The notes under the pieces were generated by a model. That model was not told the DNA's origin and did not search any database. It saw nothing but the letters and a program-made list of their open reading frames with translations. Shown piece after piece: positions 1-10,560 of a stretch of 64,000 nt of DNA; the first letter of the stretch is position 1; each line of letters begins with the position of its first letter. The stretch is from Papaver somniferum (lineage: Eukaryota; Streptophyta; Magnoliopsida; Ranunculales; Papaveraceae), in assembly GCF_003573695.1 (NCBI RefSeq), contig NC_039367.1:156995085-157059084 (forward strand), in the 5' to 3' direction. Position numbers and translations under genes: made by a program.

Positions 1-639
1 GGAAAGGCATGGCGCTGGTAAGGGAAGCGCTTTGGAAGGAAACGCTTGCAAGGGAAGCGCTTGCGGCTTAGGTTTTGACACGACGCAACCCTGATTAGCG
101 CCCTTTGCTAGAATCGTTGTAGAATCCGCGTACGGACTCGGATTTTGACGGCCCGCCCCTTTATAACACACGAAACAAAGTTCTCTATCTTCCAGGTTTA
201 GAGCTCGCTTATGAGGTGAAAACGGCCCGACAGTGAAAATCAGGAAGAAGTCAGGAGGGATGTTGCGGGCCCGGGTGGCATAGTCGCGCGCCAGTCACCT
301 ATTCTTGTTCATGGAGCAAGAAGGAATCTTCATTCTGTTCAAGATCTAAAAACTCTGTTCGCATGGAAAGAGGTATCGACCCTCTTCTGTTTTATGTTGC
401 TCGTCCGGGTCCGTGCTTTCATTCGCAGTGTCTTTCCAGTGGATTCCAAAATTTACCAAACTCCATTGCATTCTTGGGATGGATGGATGAAACATACGCT
501 CGGCAGCAATCATGTCAGGGCTAACCTTGGAGGTTGTGGTTGCGTTGTCGGTCCATCCTTGACTTTAGGTTGTTCAGTGTCTGGACCTTCCGATCAAGAT
601 GATGATATGCCGTGGATGATTGTATGGTATAAATCTCCC
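1..639 (-). repeat. Truncated copy of the LARD-like element interior
   Basis: This stretch is a near-identical copy of 3488-4126, inside the LTR element that begins at 793. The offset is a constant 3487 bases. I noticed only single-base differences, for example near positions 28 and 83. It runs off the left edge of the window and similarity stops sharply after AAATCTCCC at 639. It lies outside the ATCTC target duplication of the complete element, so it belongs to a second, broken family member in the same orientation. The 114-codon frame inside it is also present in the other copy and has no recognisable domain, so I do not call a gene. Confidence 0.85.
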
Positions 640-787
640 TGCAAAATAACAAACTCCTTATTAATTGAACAAGAAAGAAAGCGCCCAACAAGACATAATG
701 ATGCACACGTCTCCAAAACAATCTTCTTTTATCTCTGAGAAACATAACGATACACACATCTGCAAAAAAAAAAAAAAATCTTCTCCC
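640..787. other. Short flank with degenerate direct repeat and A-run
   Basis: About 150 bases of A-rich flank lie between the broken element copy and the complete element. It holds two diverged copies of a roughly 58-bp unit (one starting near 690, one near 743) and an A15 run near 764. No gene is visible. Confidence 0.5.
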
Positions 788-1689
788 ATCTCTGTTTATG
801 GGTGAAAATCGTTTCTGCCGATTTTGATAATTTCGGTAGGTGAGTGAGAAACAAATCTAAACCCTAAACAAATGTACTGCACGAGAGTGCTTTAGATTCG
901 AGAGATCAATCTGTACAACTTCGGCCTATACCAAGAAATGCCCGTTCCGGATTTGCTTCGGTCACAAAGAGGAGGAGAAGGGCTGGTTTAGGGAGGGAAG
1001 CAAAGAGAGTGTTGAGACCAGAACAGTTCTGGAAGAGTAGTACTTGACTTGTATCAGAAGGTGAAAGCTTTTGGGAAAGCTAGCAGAGTTGCCTTTCTGA
1101 GTATTATATTTCCCCTGACCAAAAACTTGTTGTTTTGGTGGAAATAGGTAAGACCTATTTATACAAGTCTAAGTGAAACGTACTCTGGCCTCGTAAGAAA
1201 AAGAAACGGATGAGTTAAATGAGAAGAGGTGGTAACGCCTGGTATTGATGGAATTGATGTTCCATAATGAAAGAGCGTTTCACCATTACTTCCTGCATTT
1301 ACTAACCGTTTTATTTTTAATACACTGTCTTGAAACGGGCATTTGTGTACGGCGCACGCTGTAAACCGCAAAACCAAAACCCTAAAGAGCATCCCCCAGT
1401 TTGTGACAGTGACATGTATTGATGTCTCGAGTGTTTCCGTGGAAAATGTGTAGCATGTCGCTGGTGTTTGATAAGTTGAGCTTGAGAGATGTGCCGGCTC
1501 AGTGGCGACCTTCGACGGTCGAGATTTTGCATCTTAAGAGAAATCGTGGCCTTTGATGTAGGCACGGCATGCCAAAGTGCAAGGGTAGCACGACATGTGC
1601 CAATGGCTTGTGCGGAATGCCTTGGCTGTAGGTTGCACATCAGGTGCAAGTGGTAATGCCAAAATGCAAGTGTTGCATGGCATGTCCCA

Positions 1690-2560
1690 ATGGTGCGCAT
1701 AGCGGCTTTGGCCCTAGGTTTGCACGGCTTGGCATGCTAGGTTGCATGGGTCGCTTGACATGTGCCAATGGCGCGTGTGGCGGCTTGGCACTAGGTTTGC
1801 ACGGCTTGGCATACTAGGTTGCAAGCGTCTCTTGGCATGTGCCAATGGCGCGTGTGGCGGGTTGGCCCTAGGTTTGCACGGCTTGGCATGCTAGGTCGCA
1901 AGCGTCGCTTGGTATGTGTCAATGGCGCGTGTGGCGTCTTATCCCTAGGTTTATACGGCTTGGCATGCTAGGTCGCAAGCGTCGCTTGGCATGTGCCAAT
2001 GGCGCGTGTGGCGGCTTGGCCTTAGGTTTGCACGGCTTGGCATGCTAGGTGGCAAGCGTCGCTTGGCATGTGCCAATGGCGCGTGTGACGGCTTGGCCCT
2101 AGGTTTGCACGGCTTGGCATACTAGGTCGCAAGCGTCGCTTGGCATGTGCCAGAGGCGCGTGCGGCGGCTTGGCCCTAGGTTTGCACGACTTGGCATGCT
2201 AGGTCGCAACCGTCGCTTGGCATGCTAGGTCGCAACCGTCGCTTGGCATGTGCCAATGGCGCGTGTGGCGGCTTGGCCCTAGGTTTACACAGCTTGGCAT
2301 GTGCCAATGGCGCGTGTGGTGGCTTGGCCCTAGGTTTGCACGGCTTGGCATGCTAGGTAGCAAGCGTCGCTTGGCATGTGCCAATGGCGCGTGTGACGGC
2401 TTGGCCCTAGGTTTGCATGGCTTGGCATGCTAGGTCGCAAGCGTCGCTTGGCATGTGCCAATGGCGCGTGTGGAGGCTTGGGCCTAGGTTTTTCACGGAT
2501 TGGCATGCTAGGTCGCAAGCGTCGCTTGGCATGTGCCAATCGCGCGTGTGGCGCAATGAT
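1690..2560. repeat. 77-bp tandem array in left LTR (about 11 units)
   Basis: A unit of about 77 bp beginning CGGCTTGGCCCTAGG and ending GCGCGTGTGG repeats head to tail. Units differ at a few positions, and one near 2200-2245 shows an extra short duplication. The reading frames at 2199-2433 on both strands arise from this repeat and are not genes. The right LTR has only about 6 units at 7845-8345. Confidence 0.85.
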
Positions 2561-2584
2561 TGTGCTACTCGAATTTGGCACGGT

Positions 2585-3010
2585 TACCATGAAGCGCAAT
2601 GATTGTGCGGCTTGGTTTTGGCATGGTTGCCATGATGCACAACGATTGTGCGGCTTTGGTTTTGGCATAGTTGCCATGATGCGCAACGATTGTGCGACTT
2701 CGGTTTTGGCATAGTTGCCATGATGCGCAGCGATTGTGCGGCTTTGGTTTTGGCATAGTTGCCATGATGCACAGCGATTGTGCGGCTTTGGTTTTGGCAT
2801 AGTTGCCATGATGCGCAGCGATTGTGCGGCTTTGGTTTTGGCATAGTTTCCATGATGCGCAGCGATTGTGCAGCTTTGGTTTTGGCATAGTTGACATGAT
2901 ACGCAGCGATTGTGCGGCTTTGGTTTTGGCATAGTTGCCATGATGCGCAGCGATTGTGCGGCTTTGGTTTTGGCATAGTTGCCATGATGCGTAGCGATTG
3001 TGCGGCTTAA
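2585..3010. repeat. 44-bp tandem array in left LTR (about 9 units)
   Basis: A 44-bp unit starting CATGATGCGCAGCGATTGTG repeats with little divergence. Because 44 is not a multiple of three and the unit lacks stops on the minus strand, it makes overlapping repetitive frames in all three minus frames (2330-2985). These are artefacts. The right LTR carries roughly twice as many units. Confidence 0.88.
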
Positions 3011-3177
3011 GGTTTTGTGTGTCGAAACCCTAGTTTAGGATTTGAAAAAAGATACCTGTTAATTTTTTTACATAAGTGCATTAAATGTTCTAATAAATGT
3101 GTTTTGCGTCACCGGTGACGTCATGCTATGCATAAGGTTTTGCGATTTTACCCCTTGTCTAAAAACCACCATCAATA

Positions 3178-3192
3178 TTATGTCCCCTGCTT
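3178..3192 (-). other. Polypurine tract of the LARD-like element
   Basis: On the minus strand this reads AAGCAGGGGACATAA and sits directly before the 3' LTR. This is the expected place and composition for the plus-strand primer tract of a Gypsy-like retroelement. Confidence 0.75.
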
Positions 3193-6100
3193 AGCTTGGA
3201 ACAGGGGCCTTATTGCAAGGTAAGCATAAGATGGTGACAGACGAGGATAGAACTGAGACAGTAAGTCGTGAAAGAGGGCTAAGGAGACTTGTCTGACCTT
3301 TTTCGAGATGGAAGTAGAATTCGCAATCCTTGCAACTGGTAGCTTTGCACAAATCCCAGTGTGACCAGGTGCCTTCGAGGCCTGGCTTTGGAAAGCGAGG
3401 CGGAGCTGCTAGCATAGACTTGGTGTGAGAGGGACTTGTCAGCATCAAGGAGCTTGAAGCGGGTGTGGGCCGCTCTGTAAAGCTCTTGGAAAGGCATGGC
3501 GCTGGTAAGGGAAGGGCTTTGGAAGGAAACGCTTGCAAGGGAAGCGCTTGCGGCTTAGGTTTTGACACGCCGCAACCCTGATTAGCGCCCTTTGCTAGAA
3601 TCGTTGTAGAATCCGCGTACGGACTCGGATTTTGACGGCCCGCCCCTTTATAACACACGAAACAAAGTTCTCTATCTTCCAGGTTTAGAGCTCGCTTATG
3701 AGGTGAAAACGGCCCGACAGTGAAAATCAGGAAGAAGTCAGGAGGGATGTTGCGGGCCCGGGTGGCATAGTCGCGCGCCAGTCACCTATTCTTGTTCATG
3801 GAGCAAGAAGGAATCTTCATTCTGTTCAAGATCTAAAAACTCTGTTCGCATGGAAAGAGGTATCGACCCTCTTCTGTTTTATGTTGCTCGTCCGGGTCCG
3901 TGCTTTCATTCGCAGTGTCTTTCCAGTGGATTCCAAAATTTACCAAACTCCATTGCATTCTTGGGATGGATGGATGAAACATACGCTCGGCAGCAATCAT
4001 GTCAGGGCTAACCTTGGAGGTTGTGGTTGCGTTGTCGGTCCATCCTTGACTTTAGGTTGTTCAGTGTCTGGACCTTCCGATCAAGATGATGATATGCCGT
4101 GGATGATTGTATGGTATAAATCTCCCGATGCCACATGATGAAATAGATGAGTTGGTAGACATTCTGTTGCCGATGTGCTGCTATCAAGTATTCAAGTACT
4201 TTGTACCAAGAGACATCCTTTGAACCAGCTTCTAAATCTTGGACTGTTATATGGAATAGGATGCGGTGAGCAGTCCCCAGTTATCTTCTTGTTAAATCCG
4301 ATGACATGGCCGAATATGTAAATGTATCCTTGTGGTGTGCTTTTGGAGTCTTCGATGAACATGTACGACTTCATGTTGAGAAATTCTTGCGGATCGTAAA
4401 ATTTCGGCAGCGATGATGTTGAAATCAGACATAACCAGGTTGAGGGGAGTGAAAACATCCCATGCTGGTAGTCCCCATGTGTAGCTTACTTTCATTGCAT
4501 CGCCTTGAATCCACGTGCACGGGATTTGATGCAAGCTTATTGTACTCTTCTAGATGTGATGCCGGGACGCTTTGAATATCACATGGATGAAATATTCTTT
4601 GATGGTCGTCGGGATTGACTTCGATGATCAGTTCCCAGTCGCGTTCTTCTTTAGTTTCTGAAAATGTTTCCTCTGGGCAGTCTTGGGATCCGTCGCAGCC
4701 TCGTAGAGTGTCGAAGGCGTCTTCTATACAGAGAGGTGATGATATTCTTGCGCTGCACCTTTGAAGAGTAGATGACCTTGTTGTGGCTATGGCCTTTTTG
4801 GTTGACTGTGTCTTCCGAGCTTTGAAAGTGAAGGGATTCCGTATATATCCTCAGTCCCCAAGTATGGTTTAGATGTTTCCATCTTTGTAGTGATTGCTGC
4901 TGTGGTGAAGCTCTGGCTGCTATCGACAAATGGGCGGTAACAGTTCTTGGTAGCAGATGTAGTCAGAGGAGACTGCATTGTCGTGGTAACAAGGTAGGTT
5001 GGATGGAATTGTACGGGAATCCATGGAAGTAAAAGGATTGGTTGGATGTGTTAGCGAGCAAACTGTCCATGATCACGAGTTTTGGCGGGATGGATTAAAA
5101 GGCGGGCCATGACTACGAATAATGGATGGTTGTGATCATGATTCTTGACATGGGGAGCGCGGTGGTACGATCCTTTACATGAAGAAGCGACGCTGAAGCA
5201 GATTTGGTTCTTGGAGAGGATGTTGAAACTTAGGAAGCCAAACGCTGAAGTTTCGGCTTCGGATCCTGGAGCAGTTTATGGAAAGAACGCTGAAGCGGAG
5301 CGGCTGTTGGAGCGAATGTTAAAGCGGAGCGGACGCTGAAGCGAACATTGAAGCGGATCCGCTTGAGAGGCTGCGTCAATCAGTGTTTTTTAAGTCTGGA
5401 AGTACTTCAAGAGGACAATGGTTAGGAGTCCCCAGTTCCATCTATCAATCGTGATCTCCAAGGGAGGTTGGGATTTGGGTACGATTTCTCTGGTTGGAAA
5501 AGGCAACTTCCCTGATGCGGTACGGTCGAGGGCTGCAAATATGTCTTGAAGTTGTTCTTTGGGGAAACATAGAATCTCATATAAATGTTTCATCACGGAC
5601 TGTACAGTTTTGTGGTCGAAGTCTCCAGAAATCACACGTCTCTTGACAAGAAGAGAGTCTTTGTGAACTCAGGGGGTTTGATGATTTTCTTTACTTCGAT
5701 TTTGGAGAAGTTGTTCCCGATATTTACGTGTGATGAAATCGGATTGCTGATTCCCTACGGGGCGTTCAAGTGCAACACTAGAAGGATGTAAGCTGCTAGC
5801 GCTGGGAAGATGTAAGCTGCTGTAAAGATGCAAGCTGGAAGTGTAAGTGTGACGCTGAAAGGACGCAATCTGTCAGCACGCTGGAAAAGATGCAAGCTGT
5901 CAGCGCTGGAAAGATGTAAATTTCCGGTGCTGGAAGGAGCAAGCTGTCAGCGCTGGAAGACGCAAGTTATCGGTGCCGGAAGGACGCAAGCTGTCAGTGC
6001 TGGAAGACGCAAGTTGCCAGTGCTGGAAGGACGCAAGCTGTCAGCGCGCTGGAAAAGATGCAAGCTGCTGGCACTGGAAAAATGCAAGTTGTTAGTGCTG

Positions 6101-7225
6101 CATTTTGTTGGAACGAGCGCTGGCTTGACATGGACGCTGGCTTGGCATGGCGCTGGCTTGGCGTGGGCGCTGTCTTTGCTTGGCGCGGTAGCAATAAAGC
6201 GGGCCGGCATATTCCAGGTATGTACTCCAGCGTTTCTTGGGTTGGTGCAAACCCTAGCCATAGGTACGCCTCCCATAAACCTGTACAAATATTGTTCTTC
6301 TCTTCGAATATTATTGTGGTAGCATCAGCTACCTCATGAATAGTGACTGGTAATCGTTATGATGCAAAGTAGGTACACATGGGCATGCAACTGATTCCAT
6401 GAAAACTGGGCGTTAGGGTTTCTCTGAGATCCAAGGTTGCAGGCCAAGGCGACCAAAGGTCCTTCTGCGGACGTGGTCACAACAAGAGGCGGAGGTTGAA
6501 AGTCTGTCCAAAGAGTTGGAGATGAAACAGGCGGTCCTCCAAATTACGAAGGACGTCTTCTTCGAGAAGAGAAAACCACTGTTGAATGGCTTCCTTTGGA
6601 TGCACTCCTGTCTTCTGAAATTCTTTTTTTTTTTGAAAGGAAAATGAAACACCTGGCTTATGGTTTTGATTTTCTGGATTTCTGGGTTGATATACAAGTG
6701 TTACCTATGAGGGTTTTGGGTTATTGTTCGGGATGAACCGTTTTAGGATGATGCCGTTTTTTGGTTATGATTGTAAGTGATACGAACATCCCAGGGAAGA
6801 TATGGAATCGTGAACATTGCATGTTGGTAGATGACATGGGATGAAATATAACATGGCTATTGGTTTTGTCATTCTCGTGAAAACTTGAAATTGTAAACCA
6901 TATATTCTGCCTAGGCAAGACTTACTCGGTTTCCTGTATCGCCTGATGAAAAGGGGATCCTCCGTGTGTAAGATCGAGTTTTGTGGGAAGCACCGCCGCG
7001 ATTGTGGGAAGTCCCCGGTCATTTTGAGTCACTTGATGACTGGATCGTTTGCTTTCGGTTTCTATGAAGTCCCCAGCCGTCTGTTGCGGTCTGCGACTGG
7101 TAACCAGGTTGTTTGGTAGTCGAGTTGGGGATCCCTGAACAGATCGATTTCTTCTGCCGTCCTGATGTCTGGATCGAAGTATGAGATCGAGGATTGAAAA
7201 CTGACATGGTAACCGAAAGATCAAT
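3193..7225 (-). other. LARD interior, no recognisable retroelement proteins
   Basis: About 4 kb between purine tract and primer site. The longest minus frames (155 codons at 3191-3658, 88 at 4192-4458, 81 at 5390-5635) show no protein family I recognise. The octamer AGTCCCCA occurs five times on the plus strand (4272, 4470, 4853, 5427, 7068) and once as AGTCCCCG (7010), always in one orientation. The segment 3488-4126 is the one duplicated at 1-639. GCTGAAG- and GCTGGAAG-type short repeats fill 5180-6110. Confidence 0.7.
5775..6110. repeat. Degenerate short tandem repeats, GCTGGAAG/GCAAGCTGTCAG type
   Basis: Imperfect units of roughly 24-30 bp built from the words GCTGGAA, GACGCAAG and CTGTCAGC are strung together. 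They produce open but meaningless frames on both strands (5828-6322 and 5947-6288). A related GCTGAAGCGGAGCGG repeat lies just upstream at 5190-5360. Confidence 0.7.
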
Positions 7226-7243
7226 CTCCCACTGTGGTCGCCA
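7226..7243 (-). other. Primer binding site of the LARD-like element
   Basis: Read on the minus strand this is TGGCGACCACAGTGGGAG, two bases inside the 5' LTR. Its TGGCGAC...TGGG form resembles primer sites of plant Gypsy-type elements. I cannot assign the tRNA with certainty. Confidence 0.7.
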
Positions 7244-7607
7244 ATTGTTTATGGGTGAAAATCGTTTCTGCCGATTTTGGTAATTTCGGTAGGTGAGTGA
7301 GAAACAAATCTAAACCCTAAACAAAAATACTGCACGGGAGTACTTTAGATTCGAGAGATCAATCTGTACAACTCCGGCCTAAACCAAGAAATGGTCGTTT
7401 CGGATTTGCTTCGGTCATAAAGAGGAGGAGAAGGGTTGGTTTAGGGAGGGAAGCGAGGAGAGTATTGAGACCAGAAGAATTCTGAAAGAGTAGTACTTGA
7501 CTTGTATCAGAAGGTGAAAGCTTTTGGGAAAGCTACCAAAGTTGCCTTTCTGAGTATTATATTTCTCCTGACCAAAAACTTGTTGTTTTGGTGGAAATAT
7601 GTAAGAC

Positions 7608-7616
7608 CTATTTATA
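7608..7616 (-). promoter_or_regulatory. TATA-like box in the 5' LTR
   Basis: The minus strand reads TATAAATAG here, downstream of the tandem arrays and about 370 bases before the LTR end, which is a plausible U3/R promoter position. The other LTR has the same box at 1155-1163. Confidence 0.5.
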
Positions 7617-7844
7617 CAAGTCTAAGTGAAACGTACTCTGGCCTCGTAAGAAAAAGAAACAAATGAGTTAAATGGGAAGAGGTGGTAACGGCTGGTATTG
7701 ATGGAATTTGATGGAATTGATGTTCCATAATGAAAGAGTGTTTCATCATTACTTCCTGCATTTACTAACCGTTTTATTCTTAATACACTGTCTTGAAACG
7801 GACATTTGTGTATGCCGGACGCTGTAAACCGCCAAACCAAAACC

Positions 7845-8345
7845 CTAGGTCGGAAGCGTCGCTTGGCATGTGCCAATGGCGCGTGTGGCGACCTGGCCCT
7901 AGGTTTGCACGGCTTGGCATGCTAGGTCGCAAGCGTCGCTTGGCATGTGCCAAGGGCGCGTGTGGCGGCTTGGCCCTAGGTTTGCATGGCTTAGCATGCT
8001 AGGTCGCAAGCTTCGCTTGGCATGTGCCAATGGCGCGTGTGGCGGCTTGTCCCTAGGTTTGCAAGGCTTGGCATGCTAGGTCGCAAGCGTCGCTTGGCAT
8101 GTGCCAATGGCGCGTGTGGCGGTTTGGCCCTAGGTTTGGACGGCTTGGCATGCTAGGTCGCAAGCGTCGCTTGGCATGTGCAAATGGCGCATGTGGCGGC
8201 TTGGCCCTAGGTTTGCACGGCTTGGCATGCTAGGTCGCAAGCGTCCCTTGGCATGTGCCAATGGCGCGTGTAGCGGCTCGGCCCTAGGTTTGCACGGCTT
8301 GGCCTGCTAGGTCGCAAGCGTCGCTTGGCATGTGCTAATGGAGCG
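7845..8345. repeat. 77-bp tandem array in right LTR (about 6 units)
   Basis: Same unit family as 1690-2560, with the CGGCTTGGCCCTAGG core repeated about six times. The frame at 7793-8002 is a by-product. Confidence 0.85.
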
Positions 8346-8379
8346 TGTAGCGTAATGATTGTGCAGCTCGAATTTGGTA

Positions 8380-9165
8380 CGGTTGACGTGAAGCGCAATG
8401 ATTGTGCGGCTTGGTTTTGGCATGGTTGCCATGATGCGCAGCGATTGTGCGGCTTTGGTTTTGGCATAGTTGCCATGATGCGCAGCGATTGTGCGGATTT
8501 GGTTTTGGCATAGTTGCCATGATGCGCAGTGATTGTGCAGCTTTGGTTTTGGCATAGTTGCCATGATGCGCAGCTATTGTGCGGCTTTGGTTTTGGCATA
8601 GTTGCCATGATGCGCAGCGATTGTGCAGCTTTGGTTTTGGCATAGTTTTCATGATGCGCAGCGATTATGCGGCTTTGGTTTTGGCATAGTTGCCATGATG
8701 CGCAACGATTGTGCGGCTTTGATTTTGGCATAGTTGCCATGATGCGCAACAATTGTGCGGCTTTGGTTTTGGCATAGTTGTCATGATGCGCAGCGATTGT
8801 GCGGCTTTGGTTTTGGAATAATTGCCATGATGCGCATCGATTGTGCGTCTTTGGTTTTGGCAATAGTTGCAATGATGCGCAGAGCTTGTGCGGCTTTGGT
8901 TTTGGCATAGTTGCAATGATGCGCAGTGATTGTGCGGCTTTGGTTTTGGCATAGTTGCCATGATGCGCAGCGATTGTGCGGCTTTGGTTTTGGCATAGTT
9001 GCCATGATGCGCAGTGATTGTGCGTCTTTGGTTTTGGAATAGTTTCCATGATGTGCAACGATTGTGCGGCTTTGGTTTTGGCATAGTTGCAATGATGCGC
9101 AGTGATTGTGCGGCTTTGGTTTTGACATAGTTGCCATGATGCGCAGCGATTGTGCGGCTTAGGGT
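8380..9165. repeat. 44-bp tandem array in right LTR (about 17-18 units)
   Basis: Same 44-bp unit as 2585-3010. Some units carry length changes, for example an extra base near 8862. The long minus-strand frames at 8207-9137 (up to 283 codons) are generated by the repeat. There are no unique spacers, so it is not a CRISPR array. Confidence 0.88.
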
Positions 9166-9599
9166 TTTGTGTGTCGAAACCCTAGTTTAGCATTTGAAAA
9201 AAGATATCCTGGTAACTTTTTAATAAGTGCATTAAATGTTCTAATAAATGTGTTTAGCGTCACCGGTGACGTCATGCTATGCGTAAGGTTTTACGATTTT
9301 ACCCGTTGTCTAAAAACCACCATCAACAATCTCTTAAACATCGTAAAAGGAATTTTAAATTCAAAAAATTGAGACACAATATATTTTGACTCATCATTTT
9401 ATTTATCTTTGCTTATCTATTGATCAGGGTGTCAGGAAACCGAGGTTACGTTCATCTCGAACCGATAATAGACAATCACAGAAGGATAATACAAGATTGA
9501 ATCCTCTACTTTAGAAGTTAATTCCATGAAACACTCTATTTTAGATAACTAGATAGAATCCTCCACTTATATCTTTAGATTAGCATGATCGGATAATAC

Positions 9600-10182
9600 A
9601 AGCACGAATATATAATCAATACGATAATAGACAATCACAGACGACGCAAAGATTGTGTGGTTCACCTTTGTAGGATACATCTACAGCCAAAACCTCCCCG
9701 AGAATCTTTCATTATCATAACAAGTTATTACATCGACGCTTCATATAGTCAACTAGTTATGTAACTTACTAGCGCTAAATGTTAGAAACAACAAGACATA
9801 TTACGAAGAGTTTACCTCTTTTTTTGTTCTTTTTCTTCATAAACCTCCACCGCCATGGTTGCTTCGACTTTATATAAGAGCATGAAGAACATCATGAATT
9901 TTAGCTTCCCATATATGAACTCTAGAAACTCTAGGTTTCTCCCATACCCGTTCTCACTACAAGTCTCTCTTCTCACATATATTTTGCACCATCACCTACC
10001 ATTGTAGGACACAACGGTTGTGACCCAAACACTCTCATAAAGAGAGAGGATTCTACTAGAGAATAATCTCTACCACCATATAAGCCCTCTTATATAGTAG
10101 TTACATCCTTGCTCCCCAAGTCTTAGAGAACTTCTAAGAATAGCCTCACACATTAATTAGGAAACCCTAAACTTGGAAAACA
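9600..10182 (-). repeat. Copia-type LTR remnant with adjacent polypurine tract
   Basis: On the minus strand an LTR-like sequence starts TGTTTTCCAAG at 10182, directly after a purine tract GGTTTGGGGGAG (10183-10194). It continues through a TATA-like CTATATAAGAGGG (about 10088-10100) to a U5-like stretch around 9650-9720. The order PPT, TG start, TATA and U5 fits the 3' LTR of a Copia element with its 3' interior edge attached. The far LTR boundary and any partner LTR are not found. GATAATAGACAATCACAGA occurs at about 9461 and again near 9624, so the end may be internally duplicated. Confidence 0.5.
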
Positions 10183-10404
10183 CTCCCCCAAACCGTCATG
10201 CAAGTTTCCTAATCCAATTAAACCTTGTAGACATTCCAAACCCGAAACTTCCCTTTAGCCACAGTTTTGATAGCATTAGATCACTGTGTTTGCTTCAAAT
10301 TGTGTTACCAAAAGTCCAATTGTTTCAAATTGTGTTACCAAAAGTCCAATTTCAGCCATGTAGTTTTGTATACCGAACAAAACCCCAACACAGGGTCCAT
10401 AACT

Positions 10405-10560
10405 TCATATATATTCAAATGAGAGGTGAGGTTATCTTTTACACTCTAAGCCTGAGTAATATAAAACTAGTTGCTCATGAAATTGTGTCATGGTACCTAT
10501 TTGGGCTCATGATTTATGAATGCACTTTCCCACACAATTTTTTTATATTTTGAATTAAGT
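10405..10560 (+). repeat. Partial R1 unit
   Basis: It shares GAGAGGTGAGGTTATC, ACTAGTTGCTCATGAAATTG and GGGCTCATGATT words with the R1 copies at 12340, 14290, 19860, 24590 and 28050. R1 is a diverged dispersed noncoding repeat of about 250 bp. Confidence 0.5.

Larger units (their letters stand above)
793..3177 (-). repeat. 3' LTR of the LARD-like element (2385 bp)
   Basis: This is the left-hand, transcriptionally downstream LTR. Its unique edges (793-1700 and 3010-3177) match 7246-7840 and 9160-9328. The middle holds two tandem arrays whose copy numbers differ from the other LTR, which explains the 300-bp length difference. A TATA-like box (TATAAATAG, minus strand) lies at 1155-1163. Confidence 0.88.
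793..9328 (-). mobile_element. Complete non-autonomous LTR retrotransposon (LARD-like), minus strand
   Basis: Two long terminal repeats (793-3177 and 7246-9328) flank a 4068-bp interior. The element is bounded by a perfect 5-bp target duplication, ATCTC, at 788-792 and 9329-9333. Read on the minus strand the LTR starts TGTTGATGG and ends CATAAACA. A primer binding site (7226-7243) follows the right LTR and a purine tract (3178-3192) precedes the left LTR, which fixes minus-strand orientation. The interior has no recognisable gag, protease, integrase or reverse transcriptase, so it would depend on another element's proteins, as known for LARDs. The tRNA-type primer site and purine tract suggest a Gypsy-related parent, which is inference. 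The left LTR begins TATTGATGG on the minus strand, a C-to-T change on the plus strand consistent with methyl-cytosine decay. Confidence 0.9.
7246..9328 (-). repeat. 5' LTR of the LARD-like element (2083 bp)
   Basis: This is the upstream LTR for the minus-strand element. It starts TGTTGATGG at 9328 and ends CATAAACA at 7246. It shares unique edges with 793-3177 but has about 6 units of the 77-bp repeat and about 17-18 of the 44-bp repeat, the reverse of the bias in the other LTR. Confidence 0.9.

Noticed and set aside
1159..1700. Minus-strand frames at the LTR edge
   Set aside because: They fall in the LTR promoter and R region. The corresponding frame in the other LTR (7622-7876) differs in length and start.
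2330..2985. Long minus-strand frames with repeated MATMPKPKPHNRCAS-type peptides (also 8207-9137)
   Set aside because: They come from a 44-bp tandem repeat that is open in all three minus frames inside LTRs. There is no codon structure independent of the repeat.
4192..4458. DSKSTPQGYIYIFG on the minus strand resembling the Copia RNase H signature
   Set aside because: Only a few residues fit, the surrounding RNase H residues are missing, and the element has a Gypsy-like primer site. Probably chance.
8380..9165. Regular 44-bp repeats as a possible CRISPR array
   Set aside because: Units are head-to-tail with no unique spacers, lie in a plant LTR, and have no cas genes.
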